Source of the DNA: Bacteroidales bacterium Phil6
GTDB taxonomy: Bacteria; Bacteroidota; Bacteroidia; Bacteroidales; F082
DNA: 64,000 nucleotides
Direction: 5' to 3'
Assembly (NCBI GenBank): GCA_002633315.1
Contig: NWBN01000031.1
Span: 429,018 to 493,017, forward strand
Shown piece by piece: positions 27,270-36,687 of the stretch. The position numbers were made by a program, and so were the translations under genes. Under the pieces are notes generated by a model. The model did no database searches. It saw only the letters and a list, made by a program, of their open reading frames with translations, and was not told the DNA's origin. Numbering within the stretch: the stretch's first letter is position 1; each line of letters starts with the position of its first letter.

Positions 27270-29225
27270 ATGAAATTATCTATAGTCATAGTTAACTATA
27301 ATGTAGAGCATTTTCTTGAACAATGTCTTTATTCGGTTCGAAGGGCATTGAAAGGTATTGAAGGAGAGGTCTTCGTAGTTGACAATAACTCTGTTGATGG
27401 TTCTTTAAAGATGCTTGCCGAGAAGTTTCCGGAGGTAAAAGTTATTGCGAACAAAGACAATGTGGGTTTTAGTCGTGCCAACAATCAGGCTATACGTATT
27501 TCAAAGGGTGAATATGTACTTTTACTTAACCCTGACACTGTAGTGGAGGACGATACTTTCAGCAAGACTTTGAATTTCATGGATTCTCATCATGATGCCG
27601 GTGGTCTTGGCGTTAAGATGGTGGATGGAAAAGGTCGTTTCTTGCCTGAATCGAAGAGAGGATTGCCGACACCAGAGACAGCGTTTTACAAGATATTCGG
27701 CTTGTCAAGTCTTTTCCCTCATTCCCGACGTTTTTCCAAATATCATCTTGGATATCTTGATGAGAATGAGATAAATAAGGTTGATATACTTGCAGGAGCT
27801 TTTATGTTGCTGCGCCGAGAAACTCTCGACAAATGCGGATTGCTCGATGAGACATTTTTTATGTATGGCGAAGATATAGACCTCTCGTACAGGATAACGC
27901 TTGCCGGTTACAACAACTATTATTTCCCTGAGACACGTATCATTCATTATAAAGGAGAAAGTACAAAAAAGACAAGTGTCAATTATGTAATGGTGTTTTA
28001 CAAGGCAATGGAGATTTTTGCAAGGAAACATTTCGGACATAAACGTGCCAGAATGTTTTCTTTTTTTATCAATATCGCGATTTATTTCCGGGCTTTTATA
28101 GCTTTGATAATGCAGTTTTTGAACAAGGCGGTGCAGCCTATACTCGATGCTGTTTTGGGTTATGCAGGTATCGCAACCATAAGCTATGTTTGGGGTAATG
28201 TTACAGTATATGACGGGGTGGGGAGTTATCCTGCCATATTGTTTGCTGTAATTTTGCCTGTATATCTGCTGATATGGTTGTTGATGTCTTATTTTACAGG
28301 AGGATATGATAAACCGTACAAGATATTTCCTGTTGTCGGAGGCGTGTTGTCTGGCAGTCTTGTAGTATTGGTTATTTATGCCCTTATGCCTGAGAATCTC
28401 CGATTTTCGAGGGCTTTGATATTATTCGGCATGATGTGGCTGATATTGGAAATGTCTTTAACTCGTGCCATAGGATTCTTTTTTAAATTGCCTAATTACC
28501 GTTATGGAAAGAACGCAAAAAAACGTTTTCTTGTCATCGGAAGCGCAGAAGAAACCGAACGAGTAGAACGATTGTTGAAAAGTACTTCTATAAAACCTGA
28601 CTTTATAGGACTTGTGACTCCTGATAACAATTCTGAAGTCCCCGACAACTATCTTGGCAATATTCGACAGGTGCCCGATATTATCACTATTTATAAGATA
28701 ACAGAGATTATTTTTTGTTCCAAAGATATATCTCACGGTATGATAATAGACAAGATGGAGGAGTGGCATGAACCTCATCTCGATTATAAAATAGCTCCCG
28801 AAGATACATTATCAATTATTGGGAGCAATTCCATAAATACAAGAGGCGACTTATATACCGTTGATATTAAGACAATTAGTACCGTGTCCAATAGAAGGTA
28901 CAAAAGATTGTTCGATTTTATGTCTTCTGTTATCGGAATATTGTTTTGGGTGTTTGTCGCATGGTTTGTTAAAAAACCGTTTGCCTTTTTGAAAAATTGT
29001 TTTAAGGTGTTGTTCGGCAAATATTCATGGGTTGGTTATTGTACGGTGAAAAGTACTGACAGTCAGAAACTTCCGGAGATTAAAAAAGGTATCTACAATC
29101 CTGCCTCCATTGTGAATAATGAACTCAATGACTCTGCCCTCGAAAAACTTAATGTCATTTATGCAAGAGATTATACTGTCTTAAAAGATTTTAATATATT
29201 GCTGAGAGCATTGTTGAATCGTTGA
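27270..29225 (+). CDS. GT2 glycosyltransferase fused to a degenerate sugar-phosphate transferase-like module
   Basis: A 651-residue protein. Residues 1-265 are a GT2 transferase of the rhamnosyltransferase type (SIVIVNYNVEHFLEQC, FVVDNNSVDGS, NPDTVV, MYGEDIDLSYR). Residues about 270-410 are four or five membrane segments. Residues about 415-500 look like the Rossmann-like part of polyprenyl glycosylphosphotransferases (KRFLVIGSAEETERV). The rest (RRYKRLFDFMSSVIGILFW ... GKYSWVGYC) mimics a bacterial sugar transferase but lacks its acidic catalytic motif. The second half is therefore probably structural or regulatory. It would glycosylate a lipid-linked or surface glycan at the inner membrane. 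nusB starts 44 nt downstream. Confidence 0.75.
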   Translation: MKLSIVIVNYNVEHFLEQCLYSVRRALKGIEGEVFVVDNNSVDGSLKMLAEKFPEVKVIANKDNVGFSRANNQAIRISKGEYVLLLNPDTVVEDDTFSKTLNFMDSHHDAGGLGVKMVDGKGRFLPESKRGLPTPETAFYKIFGLSSLFPHSRRFSKYHLGYLDENEINKVDILAGAFMLLRRETLDKCGLLDETFFMYGEDIDLSYRITLAGYNNYYFPETRIIHYKGESTKKTSVNYVMVFYKAMEIFARKHFGHKRARMFSFFINIAIYFRAFIALIMQFLNKAVQPILDAVLGYAGIATISYVWGNVTVYDGVGSYPAILFAVILPVYLLIWLLMSYFTGGYDKPYKIFPVVGGVLSGSLVVLVIYALMPENLRFSRALILFGMMWLILEMSLTRAIGFFFKLPNYRYGKNAKKRFLVIGSAEETERVERLLKSTSIKPDFIGLVTPDNNSEVPDNYLGNIRQVPDIITIYKITEIIFCSKDISHGMIIDKMEEWHEPHLDYKIAPEDTLSIIGSNSINTRGDLYTVDIKTISTVSNRRYKRLFDFMSSVIGILFWVFVAWFVKKPFAFLKNCFKVLFGKYSWVGYCTVKSTDSQKLPEIKKGIYNPASIVNNELNDSALEKLNVIYARDYTVLKDFNILLRALLNR

Positions 29226-29231
29226 TTTTTG

Positions 29232-29239
29232 TATCTTTG
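29232..29239 (+). promoter_or_regulatory. -7 box of nusB
   Basis: TATCTTTG, 30 nt before the ATG at 29270. It lies inside the in-frame extension that begins at 29222, which is therefore untranslated. Confidence 0.65.
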
Positions 29240-29269
29240 CAGCCTATTCTGTGTGTTAATATTTTAGTT

Positions 29270-30232
29270 ATGTTGAATAGAAGAGTTTTAAGAGCCAAGG
29301 TTTTGCAAGCAGTATATGCTTATGTCGAATCAGGTGAGGAAAATGTTGAAGTAGGAGTTAAATATCTGCTTGAAAGTATTGATAAACTGTATGAATTGTT
29401 TATCTGGCAATTGTCTTTCCTCGTTGAAACAAAACGTTTTGCAGAGAGAAGAATTGATGAAAACAAACATAAACATATCCCTACACCTGAAGATTTGAAT
29501 CCCAACATGCGCTATGTCAACAACAGAGTGCTTCTTGCCATAGAGGATAATAAGGAATTTCGAAAAAAAGAAACTGCCCTTAAAATCAACTGGGCTGATG
29601 ATCAGGATATAGTGAGAAAATACTATAACATGATGCGCTCTGCTCCGGAATATCTCGCCTATATGGATAACGAAAAAGATTCTTTCAGTAATGACAAGGC
29701 TTTTCTTATCAGTATGGTTGAGAATTATTTCCCGGACTTTGAGGTGCTGCAGGATTATTATGGCGAGAAAAGTATCTTCTTTGTCGATGATTATCATTTC
29801 GTTACTTCAATGTTACAGAAGTTTCTCAGCGATATTAAACGTGACTTTGGAATAGATTCTCATCTGCCTGCCATTTATCGCACTGAGAGAAATGAAGTTA
29901 ATGAGGATAAAGAGTTTGTAAAAGATTTGTTTCGTCAAACTATAAAAAATTCCGATGAATATGGCAGGCTTATAGGTAAAAATATATCCAATTGGGAGAA
30001 AGAACGTGTTTGTGTGATGGATATGATAATCCTGAAAATGGCTCTTGCTGAAATGCTTTGTTTTCATGAAATCCCGGTTAAGGTTTCTATTAATGAATAT
30101 ATAGAACTGTCAAAATATTTCAGTACCCCTAAAAGTAAGATTTTTATCAATGGTATTCTTGACCGATTGATGAATCAACTTAATGAAGAGAATAAAATTG
30201 TTAAAAAAGGACTCGGTCTTCTCGATAAATAA
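29270..30232 (+). CDS. nusB: Transcription antitermination factor NusB, long form
   Basis: A 320-residue RNA-binding factor of the NusB/NusE antitermination complex that acts on rRNA transcription. The classic NusB fold covers the C-terminal third (VCVMDMIILKMALAEML, IPVKVSINEYIELSKYFSTPKSKIFINGILDRL). The N-terminus MLNRRVLRAKVLQAVYAYV is the matching first helix of an inserted/extended form typical of Bacteroidota, more than twice the E. coli length. The ATG at 29270 is chosen because the promoter box lies just before it. Confidence 0.9.
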   Translation: MLNRRVLRAKVLQAVYAYVESGEENVEVGVKYLLESIDKLYELFIWQLSFLVETKRFAERRIDENKHKHIPTPEDLNPNMRYVNNRVLLAIEDNKEFRKKETALKINWADDQDIVRKYYNMMRSAPEYLAYMDNEKDSFSNDKAFLISMVENYFPDFEVLQDYYGEKSIFFVDDYHFVTSMLQKFLSDIKRDFGIDSHLPAIYRTERNEVNEDKEFVKDLFRQTIKNSDEYGRLIGKNISNWEKERVCVMDMIILKMALAEMLCFHEIPVKVSINEYIELSKYFSTPKSKIFINGILDRLMNQLNEENKIVKKGLGLLDK

Positions 30233-30243
30233 TAATATTTTGC

Positions 30244-30251
30244 TATCTTTG
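30244..30251 (+). promoter_or_regulatory. -7 box of porQ-recF-dciA
   Basis: TATCTTTG, 24 nt before the porQ GTG start, after the nusB stop codon. Confidence 0.65.
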
Positions 30252-30275
30252 TCGTTATAAACAAAATTATATGAT

Positions 30276-31340
30276 GTGAAAAAATATTTACTGATATCTT
30301 TCTTGATGTTTTTAGGGTTTTGTAATGCCCGAAGCCAGGTCTCTGACGGTACATACGGATTTCTGAACACTACTCATTCAGCTCGTGTTGCTGCACTCGG
30401 CGGTACGTTGGTGCCTATTCAAGATTCAGATATCCAGTTGACCGTATTTAATCCGGCACTCATCAATACCGAGATGAATAATGCCATTGCATTGTCGTAT
30501 GTGGATTATTATTCGGACATTAATTTTGCTTCAATACAATATGGCAGGACTTTTGAGAAGATAGGCTCTTTCGTTGCTACAGTGCAGTTCCAGAACTATG
30601 GACGTTTTTACTATGCCGATGAGTCTGGTTATACTGATGGTACAGTGTTTTCTCCATCGGATTATTGTTTTACTTTGGGATGGGGAAGACAGCTTAATCC
30701 TAAGCTCAGCATTGGCGCAAACCTTCGTTTCGGAGGATTGCAATATGAACAGTATTCTACTTTCGCAATTCTCGTCGATGTGGCAGCCAATTATGACCTC
30801 GGCAATGACCTGATGTTATCTGCTGCTGTCAGAAATGTTGGAGATGAGTTGTATAATAATCTTGATGGTGTAAAAAGTACTTTGCCGTTCAGAATGCAAC
30901 TCGGCATGTCGAAGAAATTGGAACATCTTCCTTTTTTGTTCATGATTGTATATGATAATCTGCAAAAATGGGACCTCAGCTATGATGACCCTCTCGATTT
31001 GGAAGGTAATTATGACCCTATCACCGGTGAGATACGAGAGAAAAGCAAAGTCGCCAAGTTCGTAAATAATTTTTTTAGCCATATAGTGGTCGCCGGAGAG
31101 TTGTATATAGGTAAAAATCTTGTCATACGTGCCGGTTATAATTATGGTCTGCGCCAGACAATGAAAACGCCTACAAAAAAAGGTTTGGTGGGCTTCTCTT
31201 ATGGTGTCGGACTGCGGTTATATAAGTTCAATATCAACTATTCCCGCTCCGAGATGCATATACATGGATCCCCGAATTATATATCTATTACGACAAATCT
31301 CGACCGTTTCGTGAAAAGCAAAAATAAAACAGTGGAATAA
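30276..31340 (+). CDS. porQ: Type IX secretion system outer-membrane protein PorQ
   Basis: A 354-residue PorV/PorQ-family beta-barrel. The start is GTG: the ATG two bases earlier runs straight into TGA. A signal peptide (YLLISFLMFLGFCNARS) is followed by the PorQ signature YGFLNTTHSARVAALGG and then FNPALINTEMNNAIALSYVDYY. PorQ works with PorU, PorV and PorZ in attaching T9SS cargo to the cell surface. This fits the type A and type B sorting domains elsewhere in the window. Its stop codon shares one base with the recF start, so they form an operon. Confidence 0.88.
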   Translation: MKKYLLISFLMFLGFCNARSQVSDGTYGFLNTTHSARVAALGGTLVPIQDSDIQLTVFNPALINTEMNNAIALSYVDYYSDINFASIQYGRTFEKIGSFVATVQFQNYGRFYYADESGYTDGTVFSPSDYCFTLGWGRQLNPKLSIGANLRFGGLQYEQYSTFAILVDVAANYDLGNDLMLSAAVRNVGDELYNNLDGVKSTLPFRMQLGMSKKLEHLPFLFMIVYDNLQKWDLSYDDPLDLEGNYDPITGEIREKSKVAKFVNNFFSHIVVAGELYIGKNLVIRAGYNYGLRQTMKTPTKKGLVGFSYGVGLRLYKFNINYSRSEMHIHGSPNYISITTNLDRFVKSKNKTVE

Positions 31341-32440
31341 TGTACTTTAAAGAATTAAAACTGACAAATTTTAAAAATTGTTCTTCAGCAGAATTGTCAT
31401 TGTCAGAGAAAATCAACTGTTTTATTGGACTTAACGGTGCCGGCAAAACAAATATTCTCGACGCTGTATATTATCTCGCTTTTTGCAAGAGTTGTTTCTC
31501 TTCCTCAGATAAACTTAATATCAAACATGGAGAGACTTTTTTTGCTATTCATGGCGAATTGCAAAGAGATGACGAAATGGTGGATGTTATTTCTTGTGTC
31601 CAAAAGGAAAATTCTAAAAAGTCATTTAAGATAAATAAAAAAGAATACGAGAGACTCTCGGACCATATTGGCAAGGTGCCTCTTGTGATAATATCTCCAT
31701 ACGATAGTGATTTGATAAATGGCGGAGGCGAACTGAGACGTAAGTTTGTAGATGGTGTCATCTCACAGTTTGATGCCTTGTATCTCAATAACTTGCTTAA
31801 TTATAACAGGACGCTTCTGCAACGTAATGTACAGTTGAAATCTTTTATCGACAATGGTTGTTTTGATAAAGACTTGTTGTCGATATGGGATGATAAATTA
31901 ATGACATTCGGGCAATATATTTTTGAGAAAAGACAGCAGTTCGTCATAGACTTCATGCCGGTACTCCAAAAATATTATGATATAATATCTGATGTCAGTG
32001 AGAAGGTGGAGATGGTTTATGTCTCTGAACTGCAAAATAATACATTTTCTGAGCTTTTACAAAGAAATCAGGAAAAAGACAAAATATCAACATTTACTTC
32101 TTCCGGTATTCATAAAGATGATTTTAACTTGTTAATCAATGGATATCCGATTAAGCGTTATGGCTCGCAAGGACAACAAAAGTCTTTTGTTATAGCTGTC
32201 AAATTGGCACAATTCGATTTTAATTACAAGATTAAAGGTTTTAAACCTATCTTGTTGCTCGATGATATTTTCGACAAACTCGACAATAACAGAGTCACAC
32301 AACTTGTAAAACTTGTAGGAGAAGATTATTTCGGACAGGTGTTTATTACCGATACACAGAGACAGAGAATGCAATATCTGCTCGACAATGTTAATGTGAA
32401 CCATAAAATATTTGAAGTTAATAATGGAGTTGTATCATGA
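31340..32440 (+). CDS. recF: DNA replication and repair protein RecF
   Basis: A 366-residue SMC-like ATPase that loads RecA at gaps through RecR/RecO. Walker A G30-L-N-G-A-G-K-T37, signature YGSQGQQKSFVIA and Walker B PILLLDDIFDKLD are intact. It overlaps porQ by 1 nt and dciA by 4 nt. In many bacteria recF sits near dnaA/dnaN; here it is with porQ and dciA. Confidence 0.95.
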   Translation: MYFKELKLTNFKNCSSAELSLSEKINCFIGLNGAGKTNILDAVYYLAFCKSCFSSSDKLNIKHGETFFAIHGELQRDDEMVDVISCVQKENSKKSFKINKKEYERLSDHIGKVPLVIISPYDSDLINGGGELRRKFVDGVISQFDALYLNNLLNYNRTLLQRNVQLKSFIDNGCFDKDLLSIWDDKLMTFGQYIFEKRQQFVIDFMPVLQKYYDIISDVSEKVEMVYVSELQNNTFSELLQRNQEKDKISTFTSSGIHKDDFNLLINGYPIKRYGSQGQQKSFVIAVKLAQFDFNYKIKGFKPILLLDDIFDKLDNNRVTQLVKLVGEDYFGQVFITDTQRQRMQYLLDNVNVNHKIFEVNNGVVS

Positions 32441-32727
32441 GAGATAATCAGGAAGTGAAAATTGGAGACCTTATCCGTCGCTTTTATAAAGACAATGATA
32501 AAGAAGATTTCATTGAAGAGATGAAAATGATAAATTCCTGGGAAAAAGTCGTCGGTAAATTTATTGCTTCACATACTCTGAGCCTGCATGTAAAAGACAA
32601 AGTGTTGTATGTACGTGTAGATGCGGATTCTTTACGGTCGGAATTGATGTTCTCTAAGTCGCTGCTGATAAAAAATCTAAATAAGATAGCTGATAAACAA
32701 ATAATTACCAATATTGTTGTAAAGTAA
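32437..32727 (+). CDS. dciA: DUF721 / DciA-family helicase loader
   Basis: A 96-residue protein of the DUF721 family, now known as DciA, the ancestral operator of the DnaB helicase. Family features: VGKFIASHTLSLHVKDKVLYVRVDADSLRSEL and the C-terminal LIKNLNK. This form is short and mostly the DUF721 core. The ATGA overlap with recF indicates translational coupling and a shared role in replication and repair. Confidence 0.85.
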   Translation: MRDNQEVKIGDLIRRFYKDNDKEDFIEEMKMINSWEKVVGKFIASHTLSLHVKDKVLYVRVDADSLRSELMFSKSLLIKNLNKIADKQIITNIVVK

Positions 32728-32761
32728 TTTATATAAAATTTGTTTTTAATAAAAAAAATTG

Positions 32762-32769
32762 TAATTTTG
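32762..32769 (+). promoter_or_regulatory. -7 box of efp
   Basis: TAATTTTG, 66 nt before the efp ATG. Confidence 0.6.
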
Positions 32770-32835
32770 CAAACTGAATTTGGAAGAGTTTTCTTTCATT
32801 AATAAACTTAGGTACAATATATTAACTTAGTAAAT

Positions 32836-33402
32836 ATGATTAATTCACAGGACATTAAAATCGGAACATGTATTCGTATGGACGGTAAATTGTATTTTTG
32901 TGTTGATTTTCAACACATGAAACCTGGTAAAGGTAATACAATCATGCGTACCAAACTTAAAGATGTTGTTTCCGGTCGTACTTTGGAGCGTCGTTTTGAC
33001 ATAGGTGAAAGATTGGAGGATGTACGTGTTGAACATCGTCAATATCAATATCTTTATAAAGAAGAAGAAAACTATATCTTTATGAATCAGGAAGATTATG
33101 AACAAATTCCTGTTTTGAAAGATTTGATTACCGGTGTTGATTTTCTTAAAGAAAGTGATATAGTTGATATAGTTTTCGATGCTTCGACAGAAACAGTGCT
33201 TTATGCAGAATTGCCGGTTAAGACAGTTTTGGAGGTTACATATACCGAACCCGGCGAGAAAGGCAATACAGCAACCAATGCCATGAAGTATGCTACGGTA
33301 GAAACAGGCGCTCAGGTAAGAGTCCCATTGTTTATAAATACCGGAGACAAAATTCGTATTGATACTCGTACCGGCGAATATACAGAAAGAGTAAAAGAAT
33401 AA
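32836..33402 (+). CDS. efp: Translation elongation factor P
   Basis: A 188-residue factor that rescues ribosomes stalled at consecutive prolines. Three beta-barrel domains are present. The tip loop is MKPGKGN, with K32 at the position that is modified in E. coli. The C-terminal signature GDKIRIDTRTGEYTERV is intact. It is followed after 15 nt by the lpxD homologue on the same strand. Confidence 0.95.
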   Translation: MINSQDIKIGTCIRMDGKLYFCVDFQHMKPGKGNTIMRTKLKDVVSGRTLERRFDIGERLEDVRVEHRQYQYLYKEEENYIFMNQEDYEQIPVLKDLITGVDFLKESDIVDIVFDASTETVLYAELPVKTVLEVTYTEPGEKGNTATNAMKYATVETGAQVRVPLFINTGDKIRIDTRTGEYTERVKE

Positions 33403-33417
33403 AAGAAAATTTACCTG

Positions 33418-34356
33418 ATGAAGATACAACCAAATACGACACTTAAATGTGTTGCTGACTTCATTGAGGCTAAAAAGATGATAGGCGATCCTAATCATAT
33501 CATCAGCGGTCTTAATGAGATTCATGAAGTTGAAGAAGGTGACATTACTTTTGTCGATCATCCGAAATATTATAACAAGGCCCTTAATTCGAAAGCTACT
33601 ACTATCATAATCAACAATGAAGATGTCGTATGTCCTGAAGGCAAGGCTCTTTTGATTCATGACAATCCTTTTGATGCTTTTATCAAATTGATAAAGTCGT
33701 ACAGGAAATTTGAGCCTGCAACGGCTATGGTTAGTCCTAAAGCTGAGATAGGAGAGGGCACTGTTATAGAACCTGGCGCTTTCGTGGCAGAACATGTTAA
33801 GATAGGAAAAAATTGTATCATACATTCCAATGTCTCGATATATAATCATGTGATAATTGGTGATAACGTTATTATTCAAAGTGGTAGCGTTATCGGTGCT
33901 GATGCTTGCTATTTCCAGCGTCGCAAGGATAATTTCATGAAATTTGAATCTTGCGGTCGTGTCATAATAGAAGATGATGTCGAGATTGGAGCCTTGTGTG
34001 CCATAGATATCGGTGTCACAAGCGATACGGTGGTGGGTAAAGGAACCAAGACTGATAACCATGTGCAGGTTGGTCACGATGCCAAGATAGGCAAGTACTG
34101 TTTCCTCGGAGCACATAGTGCTGTGGGAGGGGTATCGGTGCTTAAAGATAATGTATCTATCTGGTCTATGGCTGCTGTCAATAAAGACCTCGTCATTGCT
34201 GAAGGTACTACCATACTCGCTTATTCTGCCGTTGATAAGGATACTGAACCCGGTGTCACTTATTTCGGTCTTCCTGCCGAAGAGGTGAAAAAGAAATGGA
34301 AAGAATTGGCTTCCCTTAGAAGTCTTCCGGATATTATATCCCAAATGAAAAAATAA
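33418..34356 (+). CDS. LpxD-type UDP-3-O-acylglucosamine N-acyltransferase homologue
   Basis: A 312-residue left-handed beta-helix acyltransferase. The N-terminal uridine-binding-like domain (EGDITFVDHPKYYNKALNSK) is followed by hexapeptide repeats (GEGTVIEPGAFVAEHVKIGKN) and the catalytic-type His220 in HVQVGHDAKIG. LpxD adds the second acyl chain in lipid A synthesis. Bacteroidota often have two LpxD-like genes, one next to efp, so this may be the paralogue with another sugar substrate. It is probably co-transcribed with efp and ends in a strong terminator. Confidence 0.8.
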   Translation: MKIQPNTTLKCVADFIEAKKMIGDPNHIISGLNEIHEVEEGDITFVDHPKYYNKALNSKATTIIINNEDVVCPEGKALLIHDNPFDAFIKLIKSYRKFEPATAMVSPKAEIGEGTVIEPGAFVAEHVKIGKNCIIHSNVSIYNHVIIGDNVIIQSGSVIGADACYFQRRKDNFMKFESCGRVIIEDDVEIGALCAIDIGVTSDTVVGKGTKTDNHVQVGHDAKIGKYCFLGAHSAVGGVSVLKDNVSIWSMAAVNKDLVIAEGTTILAYSAVDKDTEPGVTYFGLPAEEVKKKWKELASLRSLPDIISQMKK

Positions 34357-34366
34357 AAATTATTCA

Positions 34367-34394
34367 GCCTCTCAGTTATTGAGAGGCTTTTTTG
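34367..34394 (+). terminator. Terminator of efp-lpxD unit
   Basis: GCCTCTCA and TGAGAGGC pair around a 5-nt loop, followed by seven T. Confidence 0.9.
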
Positions 34395-34621
34395 TTTTAT
34401 ATCGTTGCATTTTCAGGGTCATTTATATGTCTTGAAATTCGGATTTCCATGCTGAAAATCAAGTATAATGATTATATGTAATTTTGTATTGATAATCAAT
34501 ATATTGATTGTGATTTTTTAATCATTAAAGAAATAAATGATACTTTGGTGCTTAATGTTATCTTAATGTAGATATAATGTATGACGATTTTTACCGGACA
34601 ACAGTTATTCTGAATAAAATG

Positions 34622-34648
34622 AAAAAGTCCGGGGTTTTATGCCGGACT
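34622..34648 (-). terminator. Terminator of the GH109-like/rubrerythrin unit
   Basis: AGTCCGG pairs with CCGGACT; on the minus strand the stem is followed by a run of T. Confidence 0.7.
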
Positions 34649-34699
34649 CTTTATTAAATTTCAATGTTATAGTTATTTAAATTAGAAATCAGATATTAT

Positions 34700-35245
34700 T
34701 TATTTGAAATATCTGTTAAACAAGCCTTCAAAGCCTTTCCCGTGGCGGGCTTCGTCTTTTGCCATTTCGTGAACAGTGTCGTGGATGGCATCCAAATTAC
34801 GTTCTTTTGCTATGCGGGCGATTCTCATTTTATCTTCGCAAGCACCGCATTCTGCCACCATACGTTTTTCGAGGTTGGTTTTAGTGTCCCAAACCACGTC
34901 GCCGAGCAGTTCGGCAAATTTTGCACAATGTTCTGCTTCTTCGAAAGCATAACGTTTGAATGCTTCAGCTATCTCAGGATAACCTTCACGATCTGCCTGA
35001 CGGCTCATGGCAAGGTACATGCCTACTTCTGTAGCCTCGCCCATAAAATGAGCGTTGAGGTCTTTAATCATATCGTCGCCGGTATCTTTGGCAATTCCGA
35101 TGACATGTTCTGTGACAAAATTGAGTTTCGTTCCTTCCTCAAGAACTTTCCATTCTACCTTTTGTTTGCATTGAGGGCAAATCTCAGGAGTTGTTTCACC
35201 TTCGTGAACATAGCCGCATATCGGGCATACAAATTTCTTAATCAT
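34700..35245 (-). CDS. Reverse rubrerythrin (peroxide-detoxifying diiron protein)
   Basis: A 181-residue protein. A rubredoxin-type FeS(Cys4) centre comes first (Cys7, Cys10, Cys23, Cys26), then a diiron four-helix domain with repeated EATE, EEAEH and KDEARH ligands. This domain order defines reverse rubrerythrins, which reduce H2O2 to water in strict anaerobes. It starts 23 nt after the GH109-like gene on the same strand, so it is probably read with it. That is an unusual partner. Confidence 0.9.
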   Translation of the reverse strand: MIKKFVCPICGYVHEGETTPEICPQCKQKVEWKVLEEGTKLNFVTEHVIGIAKDTGDDMIKDLNAHFMGEATEVGMYLAMSRQADREGYPEIAEAFKRYAFEEAEHCAKFAELLGDVVWDTKTNLEKRMVAECGACEDKMRIARIAKERNLDAIHDTVHEMAKDEARHGKGFEGLFNRYFK

Positions 35246-35268
35246 TTTATTACGTTTTTAATCAGTTG

Positions 35269-36687
35269 TTATTTTTTTGTTGCAAGTTGGAATCCATCGA
35301 CTTTTTTCCAATCTCCTCTTGTGAAGTCCGGCATCTTGACAGGCATGCCATTGTTTTCTATTGAGGCAGCTGACAGTTCTCCGATACATGACCATTCAGC
35401 AGCATCATATACGTCCTGATCTAATGGCAGTCCGTTTTGCAGACAGTAAATAAGACGATAATCCATGATGAAGTCCATGCCGCCATGTCCGCCTACCTCT
35501 TTTGCCAACTCTTCTATCTCAGCAACGATAGGGTGTTTGTAAACTGTTAACAATGAGTCCTTTATGTGTTGGGGGACCCAGTCGTGATAGTCTAACTTCT
35601 CATGATCCGGTACCATGCCTTCAGGAAGATTTTCTCCTTTCAAAGTAAATCCTTCAATAGGATATTTATTTGCAAAACCTTCTGTTCCTGTCAATTGATA
35701 AAGTCTGTTGTATGGTCTTGGGGTATAAACGTTGTGCTCTAACAAGATGGTTTTCCCCTTGTTTGTTTTTATTAGAGTTGTTGTCATGTCGCCGTTGGCG
35801 AAAGTATCGACATTCATCATTTTTTTTGCTAATTTCTTACCATTGATAGACGGAGTGCTCATGGAGACGAGATATTCCATTCTGTCGCCGCGGTGTATGT
35901 CAAGCACCTGACAGACAGGTCCTAACCCATGCGTTGCATAAACGTCACCACTGTGTTCCTGGTTGAAAGCCAAACGCCAATTGCCTTGATAATATTCCCA
36001 GAAAGGCTCCAAGTTGTGAATATAAGCACCTTCGCCATGTATCACCTCTCCGAAAAGTCCGTGTTGTGCCATGTTTAAACATGTCATCTCAAAAAAGTCG
36101 TAGCAGCAGTTTTCCAACATCATGCAGTGTCTTTGTGTCTGTTCAGCTACATCGACAAGTTGCCAGCATTCTTCTATGGAAGTAGCAGCAGGAACTTCTA
36201 CTGCCACGTGTTTGCCATGTTGCATGGCATATACTGCCATGGGAACATGGTTTTTCCAATCGGTACAAATATATACAAGATCGATGTCATCTCTTTGACA
36301 TAGTTCTTTCCATCCTTCTTCTCCGCTGTATTCAGCAGCTCTTGGAAGTGATTTCTTTTCTAAAACATTTTTCTGTACATTCTCGACACGCTCCGGGAAC
36401 AAGTCGCATAATGCCTTTACTTCAACACCTTTGATATAGGTCATTCTGTTTACAGCATCCGGACCTCTCATGCCTAATCCAATGAAACCGATCCTTACCG
36501 TATCTATCGGATCTACAGAGAACTGAAGTACACTCTTTTGTCCTTCGATACGTTCCGGCTCATCAAATACTATTGCATTGTCAACAATACTATAAGGTTT
36601 GCCTGTTTCTTTTGTGTTGCTGCCGCATTGCGTCAACCCAAGTGTCAAAATCGACAAAGTGATTAAATAAAATAATGCTCTTTTCAT
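35269..36687 (-). CDS. GH109-like NAD-dependent glycosidase lipoprotein
   Basis: A 472-residue Gfo/Idh/MocA-fold protein with the marks of glycoside hydrolase family 109 (alpha-N-acetylgalactosaminidase). These are GFIGLGMRGPDAVNRM for NAD binding, VEVPAATSIEECW, MLENCCYDFFE and the catalytic-region YATHGLGPVCQ. The N-terminus has a lipobox (LTLGLTQC), so it is probably anchored at the surface or periplasm. The start at 36687 (MKRALF) is chosen over the ATG 9 nt upstream because it gives a standard signal peptide. GH109 removes terminal alpha-GalNAc from mucin or A-antigen glycans. A simple oxidoreductase is the alternative. Confidence 0.75.
   Translation of the reverse strand: MKRALFYLITLSILTLGLTQCGSNTKETGKPYSIVDNAIVFDEPERIEGQKSVLQFSVDPIDTVRIGFIGLGMRGPDAVNRMTYIKGVEVKALCDLFPERVENVQKNVLEKKSLPRAAEYSGEEGWKELCQRDDIDLVYICTDWKNHVPMAVYAMQHGKHVAVEVPAATSIEECWQLVDVAEQTQRHCMMLENCCYDFFEMTCLNMAQHGLFGEVIHGEGAYIHNLEPFWEYYQGNWRLAFNQEHSGDVYATHGLGPVCQVLDIHRGDRMEYLVSMSTPSINGKKLAKKMMNVDTFANGDMTTTLIKTNKGKTILLEHNVYTPRPYNRLYQLTGTEGFANKYPIEGFTLKGENLPEGMVPDHEKLDYHDWVPQHIKDSLLTVYKHPIVAEIEELAKEVGGHGGMDFIMDYRLIYCLQNGLPLDQDVYDAAEWSCIGELSAASIENNGMPVKMPDFTRGDWKKVDGFQLATKK

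Larger units (their letters stand above)
34357..34699. other. 343-nt intergenic region with two terminators
   Basis: It contains the terminators of the efp unit (34367-34394) and of the rubrerythrin unit (34622-34648, minus strand). Nothing else is recognised. Confidence 0.6.

Noticed and set aside
32845..34344. 499-codon open frame on the minus strand opposite efp and the lpxD homologue
   Set aside because: The plus-strand genes have clear family motifs; the antisense product is rich in Phe, Ile and His, has no motif and arises from their codon bias.
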